Shown here one piece after another: positions 17,000-24,009 of a DNA stretch of 32,891 nt. Origin of the DNA: Thiosulfatihalobacter marinus (GTDB lineage Bacteria > Pseudomonadota > Alphaproteobacteria > Rhodobacterales > Rhodobacteraceae); contig NZ_JAECRZ010000022.1 of assembly GCF_016019955.1 (NCBI RefSeq), positions 1 through 32,891 on the forward strand, in the 5' to 3' direction. Every line of letters begins with the position of its first letter. The first letter of the stretch is position 1. The translations under genes and the position numbers were made by a program. The notes beneath the pieces are model-generated. The model made no database searches, had not been told where the DNA came from, and saw nothing but the letters and a program-made list of their open reading frames with translations.

Positions 17000-17200
17000 T
17001 CAGAATACGATGACCTGTTCGCGGTTCTGAACGGCGTGAAAGCCGCGCGCGCGGACTTCGCCCAGAAAGGCGCGCATGCCGCAATAGCGTTCGATATCGC
17101 GTGTCTTGCGCCGGATTACCTGCCCGTGCATGACGGCCTTGCCGGAAAGCACGTTTCTCGGCCAGATTTCGGGGAAAAGAGCACTCTCGGGATAGATCAT
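17000..17200 (-). CDS. Small conserved-looking protein, 66 aa, unknown function
   Basis: The protein starts MIYPESALFPEIWPRNVL and contains VIRRKTRDIERYCGMRAFLGEVRARGFHAVQNREQVIVF. The pattern recalls short Rhodobacterales proteins sometimes labelled phosphoribosylanthranilate isomerase, but it is far too short for that enzyme and has no active-site motif. The start lacks a clear ribosome binding site. It ends 34 bp before the strongest inverted repeat (16942-16966), which could fold in its mRNA. It lies 35 bp beyond the end of the GntR gene on the same strand, so it may be co-transcribed with it. Confidence 0.6.
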   Translation of the reverse strand: MIYPESALFPEIWPRNVLSGKAVMHGQVIRRKTRDIERYCGMRAFLGEVRARGFHAVQNREQVIVF

Positions 17201-17235
17201 GGGGGCGAGTTTGCCAGGCCCGGGTCAAGGCAGGC

Positions 17236-17964
17236 TTAACGTTTCTCCCGCGCGACCATGGCGTCATTGCCCAGTTGCAACGTGTAGGCGGTGAGTTCGT
17301 CCAGCGCGGCATCCGCGGCGGCGGCGTTTCTGGCCTGGATTGCGTCGGCAATGCGGGTGTGCAGGCCAACGATCATGTCGCGGTTGCGCTGGGTGAAGGT
17401 AATCATGTTCATCAGGGGCTGCATCGCCTCGACGGCCCCCGCCAGCTGATAGGACAGAACCGGATTTTCCGCGCCGTCGACCAGCGCGCGGTGAAAGGCC
17501 ACGTCGCTGTCGCAGAAGCTTTCGTCCGACAGGCCGGGCTGGGATTGCCGGTGGATTTCGGCGCGCATGGTGGCAAGGTGGTCGGCGGATCGGCGTTCGG
17601 CGCTGAGAGGTGCACAGGCACGTTCCAGGGCAAAGCGGGCCTCGCAGGCAGTGTCAAAATCGACGGCGTTCATGGACAACAGCAATGTTGACGTTGTGAT
17701 GTGCTGGGCGCGGGCCTCGTGATACCCGAGCCGTCGCACGAAGGCACCGCCAGCAGCGCCGCGCTGGGTGCGGATCAGGTTCTGTGCGGCCAGACGTTTG
17801 AGCGCCTCGCGCACCGTGGGGCGGGACACGTCGAACTGGTCGGCCAGCTCGGCCTCGGATGGCAGGCGTTCGTCCACGATCAGGTCGCCGGAGAGGATTG
17901 CGTCGCGGATCGCCTTGGCAATCTGGGCGGATAGGTCGGCGGGGCTTTTGGGATCAATTTTCAT
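17236..17964 (-). CDS. GntR-family transcriptional regulator, FadR/FCD type
   Basis: The 242-residue regulator has an N-terminal winged helix-turn-helix at about residues 10-75 (GDLIVDERLPSEAELADQFDVSRPTVREALKRLAAQNLIRTQRGAAGGAFV). A helical FCD ligand-binding domain at about 95-230 follows, with metal/ligand-type residues in DSDVAFHRALVDGAENPVL and later His residues. The ATG at 17964 starts the conserved N-terminus; an upstream extension does not resemble the family. It is divergent from the DUF2182 gene. The 92-bp gap carries two TGTCTGACA palindromes, one inside its own probable promoter, so autoregulation and control of the divergent genes are likely. In Ruegeria pomeroyi a GntR gene precedes dmdA, so a DMSP-derived ligand such as acrylate or its CoA ester is a reasonable guess. 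Confidence 0.92.
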   Translation of the reverse strand: MKIDPKSPADLSAQIAKAIRDAILSGDLIVDERLPSEAELADQFDVSRPTVREALKRLAAQNLIRTQRGAAGGAFVRRLGYHEARAQHITTSTLLLSMNAVDFDTACEARFALERACAPLSAERRSADHLATMRAEIHRQSQPGLSDESFCDSDVAFHRALVDGAENPVLSYQLAGAVEAMQPLMNMITFTQRNRDMIVGLHTRIADAIQARNAAAADAALDELTAYTLQLGNDAMVAREKR

Positions 17965-17965
17965 A

Positions 17966-17974
17966 TGTCTGACA
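17966..17974. promoter_or_regulatory. Probable GntR operator, copy 1
   Basis: TGTC-T-GACA is a perfect palindrome followed by TTT, directly before the gntR start codon. FadR-type regulators typically bind short palindromes with a TNGTNNNACNA-like core; this one is close to that. Confidence 0.6.
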
Positions 17975-17990
17975 TTTAGTGTTTGATCGC

Positions 17991-18019
17991 AGTTTAATTG
18001 TCTGACATTTTGTTGACAA
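17991..18019 (-). promoter_or_regulatory. Probable gntR promoter overlapping an operator
   Basis: On the minus strand, TTGTCA (18014-18019) and TAAACT (17991-17996) are separated by 17 bp. The second TGTCTGACA copy lies within the spacer, so regulator binding would block polymerase. Confidence 0.5.
17999..18007. promoter_or_regulatory. Probable GntR operator, copy 2
   Basis: This is a second copy of TGTCTGACA followed by TTT, with its centre 33 bp from copy 1, about three helical turns, so two dimers could bind the same face. A TTGACA box for the plus strand lies at 18013-18018, just beside it. Confidence 0.6.
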
Positions 18020-18056
18020 GCCTGTTGAGTCGCGCATTGCCAGGGAGGGCGCCAGA

Positions 18057-18818
18057 TTGATCGCAGACCGTATCCGCGCCATGACAGGGTGGCACTGGAT
18101 CGCACTATTTGGCGCGATTCTGCTGGCCTGGGCCGCATTGTTCGCGATGGCCGTGCCGGCTGACCTGCGGGCGGCGGGGCGGATCTATGGTACGGATTTC
18201 TGGGCGAGCTTGTGCGCGATGACGCCGGATATGGCGGGATTTGCGCGGGTGCTGGGTATGTGGATGCTGATGTCGGGGGCGATGATGGCGCCAACCGCGT
18301 TGCCGGCCTTTGCCACCTATGATGATCTGGCGCAGCGCGCGCCCGGCGCGCGGTTCGGCGCGCTTGTGGCCGGCTATCTGACCGTGTGGATCGGGTTTTC
18401 GGTGCTGGCGGCGGGATTGCAGATCGGGCTGTTCAGGGCCGGGCTGCTCAGCCCGTTCGGGGACAGCCAGTCGGCCTTGCTGAGCGCGGCATTGCTGGCA
18501 GGGGCGGGGCTGTATCAGTTTTCGGCCCTGAAGGAGGCCTGTCTGAGCAAGTGCCGGATGCCGCTGACTTTTTTCATGCAGCATTGGGATGAAGGCCCGT
18601 GGCGCAACGGTTTGCGCCTGGGGATGACTTGCCTTGGGTGCTGTTGGGCGCTGATGCTGTTGGGTTTTGTGGGCGGCGTGATGAATATCGCCTTTATGGG
18701 GCTGGCCACGGTCATCATGGTTTTGGAAAAACTGCCCGAGATCGGGCGTTGGGTCACGCGTCCGCTGGGCGTCGTGTTGATTGGCGGTGCGGCATATGTC
18801 GCGGCGGGCGCATTCTAG
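18057..18818 (+). CDS. DUF2182 predicted metal-binding integral membrane protein
   Basis: The 253-residue inner-membrane protein has about six to seven transmembrane helices. The DUF2182 hallmarks are present: MWMLMSGAMMAPTALPAF in an early helix and, later, CLSKCRMPLTFFMQHWDEGPWRNGLRLGMTCLGCCWALML with clustered Cys and Met. These suggest metal contact; the function is not established. The start is a TTG at 18057 with GGAGGG seven bases before it; an ATG at 18081 is possible but lacks such a site. It is the first gene of a string DUF2182-DUF1326-DinB-dmdA and faces the GntR gene. DUF2182 and DUF1326 genes are often adjacent in bacteria. Confidence 0.88.
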   Translation: MIADRIRAMTGWHWIALFGAILLAWAALFAMAVPADLRAAGRIYGTDFWASLCAMTPDMAGFARVLGMWMLMSGAMMAPTALPAFATYDDLAQRAPGARFGALVAGYLTVWIGFSVLAAGLQIGLFRAGLLSPFGDSQSALLSAALLAGAGLYQFSALKEACLSKCRMPLTFFMQHWDEGPWRNGLRLGMTCLGCCWALMLLGFVGGVMNIAFMGLATVIMVLEKLPEIGRWVTRPLGVVLIGGAAYVAAGAF

Positions 18819-18838
18819 GAATTCACGAGGAGAGAGAC

Positions 18839-19525
18839 ATGGCATCGGATCGTATCGAGGCACCTGCCAAAATCGACAACCGGCATCCCGGGGCGCATAA
18901 ATCGGGCCAGGGCACGGTTCCCTGGGCGATCAAGGGCGAATTGATCCTGAACTGCAACTGTACGGTGTTCTGCCCCTGTGTGGTGAGCCTGGGCCTGCAC
19001 CCGCCGACAGAAGGGCATTGCCAGACCTGGGGCGGGGTGCGCATCGACGAGGGGCATTATGGCGATGTGGATCTGTCCGGTCTGAATATCGGCCTGCTGA
19101 TCGAGATCCCCGGCATGATGAGCCGGGGCAACTGGAAAGTGGCGTTGTTCATTGACGAGCGCGCCAGCCACGATGCCTATCACGCGCTGGTCGACATTTT
19201 CTCGGGCAAGGCCAAGGGCACGACCGGCCTGTTTCAGGTGCTGGTGGGCGAAGTGATCGGGGTGGAACGCCAGCCGGTGAGCTATGAGACAGATGGCAAG
19301 ACGCGCCACATTACCGTGGGGCGCAAGATCGACGGCGTGGTGTTTCCGGTCGAGGGCAAGGATCCGGGCGAGGAGATTGTGATCACGAACACCAAATACT
19401 GGATGGGCCCGGACATCACCGTGGCGACAGCGAGCAAGGGGCGGGTCCGGGCCTTTGGCCGGGTCTGGGATTTCGGCGGCCGGTCGGCGGAAATCTGTCA
19501 GATCGATTGGAAAGGGCCGCGCTGA
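18839..19525 (+). CDS. DUF1326 domain protein
   Basis: The 228-residue cytoplasmic protein of DUF1326 carries a Cys cluster CNCTVFCPC (Cys39, 41, 45, 47) with Cys60 in GHCQTWGG, followed by a beta-rich body (YGDVDLSGLNIGLLIEIPG, SYETDGKTRHITVGRKIDGV). The Cys set could bind a metal or a cluster; no activity is established. The ATG at 18839 follows GAGGAGAG, 20 bp after the DUF2182 stop. The stop overlaps the next start by one base. Its constant pairing with DUF2182 suggests that the two proteins act together. Confidence 0.88.
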   Translation: MASDRIEAPAKIDNRHPGAHKSGQGTVPWAIKGELILNCNCTVFCPCVVSLGLHPPTEGHCQTWGGVRIDEGHYGDVDLSGLNIGLLIEIPGMMSRGNWKVALFIDERASHDAYHALVDIFSGKAKGTTGLFQVLVGEVIGVERQPVSYETDGKTRHITVGRKIDGVVFPVEGKDPGEEIVITNTKYWMGPDITVATASKGRVRAFGRVWDFGGRSAEICQIDWKGPR

Positions 19526-20043
19526 TGCTGATCACGCCGGAATACTGCCGGATGATGGCGCGTTACAATGCGTGGCAGAACGGGCAGATCAAGGCGGTGT
19601 GTGAGACCATGACCGAGGCGGACCTGCACGCCGATCGGGGCGCGTTTTTCAGCTCGGTCATGGGGACGCTGAACCATCTTCTGTGGGGCGATCTTTTGTG
19701 GATGTCGCGCTTTGACGGAGGCGTGGCGCCCGAAGGGGGTATCGCGGAAAGCACCGGCCTGTGCCCGACACTGGCGGTGTGGAGCGCGGAGCGGTTTCGT
19801 GCGGACGGGCGCATCCGCCTGTGGGCCGACGCGCTTCATGCCGTGGATCTGACCGGTGACATGACATGGTTTTCCGGGGCACAGGGCCGGGAGGTTTGCG
19901 TGCCCGTGGCGCAGGCCGTGGTGCATTTATTCAATCATCAGACCCACCACCGGGGGCAGGTGCACGGGATGCTGACGGCAGCCGGGCGAAAAACCGGAGG
20001 TACCGACCTCGTTTTCATGCCAAAGGAGCACACATGGCTTTGA
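19525..20043 (+). CDS. DinB/YfiT-like putative metalloenzyme
   Basis: The 172-residue four-helix-bundle protein belongs to the DinB superfamily. The three metal-binding His of the family are visible: His51 in GTLNHLLWGD and His138/His142 in LFNHQTHHRGQVHGML. The C-terminus GGTDLVFMP is typical. Members include thiol-dependent S-transferases and maleylpyruvate isomerases, so a thiol-linked reaction is possible here (inference). The ATG at 19525 shares one base with the DUF1326 stop (TGATG). Its last 10 bases overlap the start of dmdA, so translation should be coupled. Confidence 0.88.
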   Translation: MLITPEYCRMMARYNAWQNGQIKAVCETMTEADLHADRGAFFSSVMGTLNHLLWGDLLWMSRFDGGVAPEGGIAESTGLCPTLAVWSAERFRADGRIRLWADALHAVDLTGDMTWFSGAQGREVCVPVAQAVVHLFNHQTHHRGQVHGMLTAAGRKTGGTDLVFMPKEHTWL

Positions 20044-21137
20044 TTTCGTTGTCACGGCGGCTGCGGCGGACGCCGTTTTCCGAGGGCGTGGAGGCGGCGG
20101 GCGTAAAGGGGTATACGGTGTATAACCGGATGCTGCTGCCGACGGTGTTTCGCTCGGTCCGGGAGGATTATCGGCATCTCAAGCAGGCGGTGCAGCTGTG
20201 GGATGTGTCCTGTGAACGGCAGGTGGAGCTGCGCGGCCCGGATGCGGCGCGACTGATGCAGATGCTGACGCCACGCGATCTGCGCAACATGGTGCCCGGT
20301 CAGTGTTATTATGTGCCTATCGTGGACGAGACCGGCGGGATGCTGAACGATCCCGTCGCGGTGAAGCTGGCCGAGGACCGATGGTGGATTTCGATAGCCG
20401 ACAGTGATCTGCTTTTCTGGGTGAAGGCCATTGCCTATGGGTACCGGCTGGACGTGCTGGTAACCGAGCCGGACGTGTCGCCGCTGGCGGTGCAGGGGCC
20501 ATTGGCGGACGAGTTGATGGCACGGGTGTTCGGCGACGGGGTGCGCGACATCCGGTTTTTCCGGTTTGGCTGGTTCGAATTCCTTGGGCGTAATCTGGTG
20601 GTGGCCCGGTCGGGCTATTCCAAGCAGGGCGGGTTTGAGATTTACGTCGAGGGCAGCGATGTCGGGATGCCGCTGTGGAATGCGCTGATGGAGGCAGGAC
20701 GGGATCTGGACGTGCATGCGGGGTGTCCCAACCTGATCGAGCGGATCGAGGGGGGATTGTTGAGCTACGGCAACGACATGACCGATGACAACACGCCCCA
20801 TGAATGCGGGCTGGGCCGGTTTTGCAACACGCAATCGGCGATTGGCTGTGTCGGGCGGGATGCGTTGTTGCGGGTGGCCAGGGAAGGGCCGGTGCGACAG
20901 ATCCGGCCTGTCGAAATTCATGGCGACGCGGTGCCGCCCTGTGACCGGTTGTGGCCGGTGATGGATGGCGACCAGCATGTGGGCAATATCAGCAGCGCGG
21001 CCTGGTCGCCGGATTTTAGTACCAATGTCGCGATCGGCATGATCCGGATGACGCATTGGAACGTGGGGACCGAAGTGGATGTGATCACGCCGGACGGGGT
21101 GCGCCCGGCGACGGTGTTCGAAGCCTTCTGGCAGTAG
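20034..21137 (+). CDS. dmdA: Dimethylsulfoniopropionate (DMSP) demethylase
   Basis: DmdA moves a methyl group from DMSP to tetrahydrofolate, giving methylmercaptopropionate. It is the first step of the demethylation pathway in marine bacteria. The 367-residue protein belongs to the GcvT family and matches DmdA as I recall it from roseobacters: RLRRTPFSEGVEAAGVKGYTVYN, LWDVSCERQVELRGPDAARLMQMLTPRDLR, GQCYYVPIVDETGGMLNDPVA, SGYSKQGGFEIYVEGSDVGM and NDMTDDNTPHECGLGRFC. A general GcvT or other DmdA-like aminomethyltransferase is less likely. The ATG at 20034 follows AAGGAG and overlaps the DinB gene by 10 bp. acuI follows, as in Ruegeria pomeroyi. Three genes separate it from the GntR gene. Confidence 0.9.
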   Translation: MALISLSRRLRRTPFSEGVEAAGVKGYTVYNRMLLPTVFRSVREDYRHLKQAVQLWDVSCERQVELRGPDAARLMQMLTPRDLRNMVPGQCYYVPIVDETGGMLNDPVAVKLAEDRWWISIADSDLLFWVKAIAYGYRLDVLVTEPDVSPLAVQGPLADELMARVFGDGVRDIRFFRFGWFEFLGRNLVVARSGYSKQGGFEIYVEGSDVGMPLWNALMEAGRDLDVHAGCPNLIERIEGGLLSYGNDMTDDNTPHECGLGRFCNTQSAIGCVGRDALLRVAREGPVRQIRPVEIHGDAVPPCDRLWPVMDGDQHVGNISSAAWSPDFSTNVAIGMIRMTHWNVGTEVDVITPDGVRPATVFEAFWQ

Positions 21138-21156
21138 CGCACACGGTGGGGGCGGC

Positions 21157-21189
21157 GCCTCCGGCGGGAGTATTTTTGGCAAAATGAAG
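21157..21189 (+). repeat. Terminator-like dispersed repeat, copy 2
   Basis: This is the second copy of the 33-bp element (31/33 identical to 12508-12540), starting GCCTCCGGCGG and running into GAGTATTTTTGGCAAAATG. It lies 19 bp after dmdA and 31 bp before acuI, where it could reduce read-through from dmdA to acuI. Confidence 0.75.
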
Positions 21190-21220
21190 CCCGGGTGGCT
21201 TTGAACGAGATGGAGAGAAC

Positions 21221-22213
21221 ATGTTCAACGCATTGGTGATGGAGCAGAATGAAGAGGGGCTGGCGGCGGCCGCGATCAGGGAGATCGGTGAGGACGCGTT
21301 GCCCGAGGGTGATGTGACGGTTGCGGTTCAGTATTCGACCGTCAATTACAAGGACGGGCTTTGCCTGTCGCCCAAGGGGGGCGGGCTGGTGCGCAAGTAC
21401 CCGCATGTGCCGGGGATCGATTTCGCCGGCACGGTCGAAAGCTCGACCGATGACCGGTACAAGCCCGGCGACAAGGTTGTGTTGACCGGGTGGCGTGTGG
21501 GCGAGATGCATTGGGGCGGCTATGCGCAGAAGGCACGGGTGAAGGCGGACTGGCTGGTGCCGCTGCCCGAGGGGCTGAGTGCGAAACAGGCCATGGCGGT
21601 GGGCACTGCCGGGTTTACCTCTATGCTGGCGGTAATGGCGCTGGAGGATCATGGGCTGAATCCGGGGCGGGGGCCGGTTCTTGTCACCGGCGCGGCTGGC
21701 GGTGTGGGATCGGTGGCGACGGCGATCCTGGCCAATCTCGGCTATGAGGTGGCCGGAGTGACCGGGCGGCCCGAGAGCGCGGATTACCTGAAATCGCTGG
21801 GCGCGACGCGGATTGTGGCGCGCGAAGAGCTGAACGAGACCGTCAAGCGCCCGCTTGAGGCCGAGACCTGGGCCGGCTGTGTGGATGCGGTGGGCGGCGC
21901 GATGCTGGCGCGTGTTCTGGGGCAGATGGCCTATGGGGCGTCAGTTGCCGCCGTGGGGCTGGCCGGGGGCGCGGGGCTGCCGGCGACGGTGATCCCGTTC
22001 CTGCTGCGTGGGGTCAACCTGTTGGGAATCGACTCGGTCATGCAGCCCTATGACAATCGCCTGCGCGCCTGGCAGCGGATTGCCAGCGATCTGCCGATGG
22101 ACAAGCTGGAGGCGATGATCCGGCCTGCGGCCCTGACGGATCTGCCGCAACTGGGGGCAGATATCCTGAAAGGCCAGGTGCAGGGCCGGGTTGTGGTTGA
22201 CGTTAACGCCTGA
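21221..22213 (+). CDS. acuI: Acryloyl-CoA reductase AcuI (MDR superfamily)
   Basis: AcuI reduces acryloyl-CoA to propionyl-CoA with NADPH, disposing of the toxic product of DMSP cleavage and of the demethylation route's side products. The 330-residue, zinc-free medium-chain reductase belongs to the YhdH/AcuI branch. Visible are YSTVNYKDGLCL, HVPGIDFAGTVESS, GEMHWGGYAQKARV, the Rossmann motif VLVTGAAGGVGSVA and VTGRPESADYLKSLGA. The ATG at 21221 is preceded by GGAGAG. It lies 83 bp after dmdA with the terminator-like repeat between them, and a strong terminator follows. Confidence 0.93.
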   Translation: MFNALVMEQNEEGLAAAAIREIGEDALPEGDVTVAVQYSTVNYKDGLCLSPKGGGLVRKYPHVPGIDFAGTVESSTDDRYKPGDKVVLTGWRVGEMHWGGYAQKARVKADWLVPLPEGLSAKQAMAVGTAGFTSMLAVMALEDHGLNPGRGPVLVTGAAGGVGSVATAILANLGYEVAGVTGRPESADYLKSLGATRIVAREELNETVKRPLEAETWAGCVDAVGGAMLARVLGQMAYGASVAAVGLAGGAGLPATVIPFLLRGVNLLGIDSVMQPYDNRLRAWQRIASDLPMDKLEAMIRPAALTDLPQLGADILKGQVQGRVVVDVNA

Positions 22214-22232
22214 GGGCGCGAGAAAACGAGGG

Positions 22233-22266
22233 CGGCGGGTGTGTGACGCGCCCGCCGTTTTCTTTT
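22233..22266 (+). terminator. Intrinsic terminator after acuI
   Basis: CGGCGGG (22233-22239) and CCCGCCG (22251-22257) form a 7-bp GC stem followed by TTTTCTTTT. It ends the dmdA-acuI unit. Confidence 0.85.
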
Positions 22267-22290
22267 GGCAACAGCCGGGAGGCGGGGCGC

Positions 22291-22710
22291 ATGGCCTATG
22301 ACGACAACAATATTTTTGCCGGAATTCTGCGGGGCGAGATTCCTTGCGAAAAGCTATACGAAGATGACGAAACCTTTGTTTTCATGGACATCATGCCGCG
22401 GGCGGACGGCCATTGCCTGGTGATCCCGAAGACGCCCTGCCGCAACATGCTGGACGCCTCGCAGGCGCAATTGGCGGCCTGTCTGGCGACGGTGCAGAAA
22501 ATCAGCCTGGCCTGTATGAAAGCCTTTGACGCGGAGGGTATCACGTTGCAGCAGTTCAACGAGACGGCTGGCGGGCAGGAGGTGTTTCATCTGCATTTTC
22601 ATATCCTGCCGCGCCATGACGGCGTGCGTCTGAGGCCGCCGGGAGAGATGGCGGATTTCGCGGTCCTGAAAGATCATGCCGACAGGATCAGGGCGGCGCT
22701 GGGGCGATAG
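22291..22710 (+). CDS. HIT family nucleotide-binding hydrolase
   Basis: The 139-residue histidine-triad protein is of the Hint type. The signature His-Phi-His-Phi-His is seen in HLHFHILPRH (His100, 102, 104), with the middle His as nucleophile. IFAGILRGEIPCEKLYEDDETFVFMDIMPRADGHCLVIPK is the conserved N-terminal half. Hint proteins hydrolyse purine nucleoside phosphoramidates and adenylates; the exact substrate here is unknown. The ATG at 22291 follows GGGAGG. It begins a new unit after the acuI terminator; the aminotransferase gene follows 33 bp later. Confidence 0.92.
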   Translation: MAYDDNNIFAGILRGEIPCEKLYEDDETFVFMDIMPRADGHCLVIPKTPCRNMLDASQAQLAACLATVQKISLACMKAFDAEGITLQQFNETAGGQEVFHLHFHILPRHDGVRLRPPGEMADFAVLKDHADRIRAALGR

Positions 22711-22743
22711 GCCCCGTCAAAAGTGGCGCGAAGAGGGGAAGCG

Positions 22744-23964
22744 ATGTTGGATGTCGAGTTTGTCCGTGGCCAGTTTCCGGCGTTTCAGGAACCTTCCCTG
22801 GCTGGGCAGGCATTTTTCGAGAATGCGGGGGGGAGTTATGCCTGCCGACAGGTGATTGACCGGCTGACACGGTTTTATCGGCAGCGCAAGGTGCAGCCCT
22901 ATGCGCCCTATCGGGCCAGTGCATTGGCTGGCGCTGAAATGGACGAGTCGCGGGCACGGCTTGCGGCGATGCTGGGGGTCGAGACAGACGAGGTGAGTTT
23001 TGGTCCGTCGACCACGCAGAACACCTATGTGTTGGCCCAGGCGTTCCGGCAATGGATGGATCCGGGTGATGTGATCATCGTGACCGATCAGGACCACGAG
23101 GCCAATTCCGGCCCGTGGCGGCGGCTGGCGGGTGAAGGGATCGAGCTGCGCGAGTGGAAGATCGACCCGGAGACCGGGCATCTGAACCCGGACGACCTGG
23201 CCAACCTGCTGGATGACCGGGTGCGGCTGGTGTGTTTTCCCCATTGTTCGAACGTGGTGGGCGAGATCAACCCGGTGGCGCATATCGCGGCGCTGGCCCA
23301 TGCGGCGGGCGCATTTGTCTGTGTGGACGGGGTGAGTTATGCGCCCCATGGTTTGCCGGATGTGGGGGCGCTGGGGGCGGATATCTATCTGTTTTCGGCC
23401 TACAAGACCTATGGGCCGCATCAGGGGATCATGACGATCCGGCGTAACCTGGGCCGGTTGCTGCCGAACCAGGGGCACTTTTTCAACGCGGATGTGTTGT
23501 ATCAGCGGTTTACCCCGGCCGGTCCGGATCATGCGCAGGTGGCGGCCTGTGCCGGTATGGTGGACTATGTCGAGGCTGTGGCCGCGCATCACGGGGTTCT
23601 GGGCGAAACGCCCGCCGCCACCGGCGCGGCGGTGCATGATTTGATGCGAGAGCATGAAGCCACGCTGTTGCAACCGGTTCTGGATTTCGCCAAGGCGCGC
23701 AATTCGGTCCGGCTGATCGGCCCGGACGATGCGGCGCGGCGTGCGCCCACCGTGGCGATTGCCGCCAATGCGCCGGGAGAGGCGCTGGCCGCGCAATTGG
23801 CGGATCATGGCGTCATGGCGGGGGGCGGTGATTTCTACGCTGTGCGCGCATTGCAAGCCCAGGGTGTGGACATGATGAAGGGTGTGCTTCGTCTGAGTTT
23901 CGTGCATTACACAAACCGCGCGGAAATTGACCAGTTGCTGGAGGCGTTGGACGCCGTTTTGTGA
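22744..23964 (+). CDS. Class V aminotransferase / cysteine desulfurase-like protein
   Basis: The 406-residue fold-type I PLP enzyme of the class V group has the PLP-binding Lys221 in LFSAYKTYGPHQG. The cofactor aromatic/Asp region is in VCVDGVSYAPHGLPDV and the His in TDQDHEANSGPW. FFENAGGSYACRQVIDRL is typical of the cysteine desulfurase-like subgroup found alone in Rhodobacterales. No mobile loop with a catalytic Cys is obvious, so desulfurase activity is doubtful. The ATG at 22744 follows GAGGGGAAG. The stop TGA overlaps the -35 box of the photolyase promoter. Confidence 0.88.
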   Translation: MLDVEFVRGQFPAFQEPSLAGQAFFENAGGSYACRQVIDRLTRFYRQRKVQPYAPYRASALAGAEMDESRARLAAMLGVETDEVSFGPSTTQNTYVLAQAFRQWMDPGDVIIVTDQDHEANSGPWRRLAGEGIELREWKIDPETGHLNPDDLANLLDDRVRLVCFPHCSNVVGEINPVAHIAALAHAAGAFVCVDGVSYAPHGLPDVGALGADIYLFSAYKTYGPHQGIMTIRRNLGRLLPNQGHFFNADVLYQRFTPAGPDHAQVAACAGMVDYVEAVAAHHGVLGETPAATGAAVHDLMREHEATLLQPVLDFAKARNSVRLIGPDDAARRAPTVAIAANAPGEALAAQLADHGVMAGGGDFYAVRALQAQGVDMMKGVLRLSFVHYTNRAEIDQLLEALDAVL

Positions 23965-23990
23965 TCCATGTGCCCGGACCGCCCGTAGAC
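23962..23990 (+). promoter_or_regulatory. RpoE (ECF sigma)-type promoter of the photolyase gene
   Basis: TGATCC (23962-23967), an 18-bp spacer and TAGAC (23986-23990) match the Rhodobacter RpoE/ChrR pattern TGATCC-N18/19-TAAGA well. The start would be near 23997, about 13 bp before the phr ATG. In R. sphaeroides the photolyase gene phrA is a known target of this singlet-oxygen sigma factor. Confidence 0.6.
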
Positions 23991-24009
23991 AGGAAAAACG
24001 AGGGCTTTC

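Noticed and set aside
16583..17239. Plus-strand 218-codon frame
   Set aside because: It lies antisense to ssrA and across the hairpin repeats; the tmRNA features explain the sequence.
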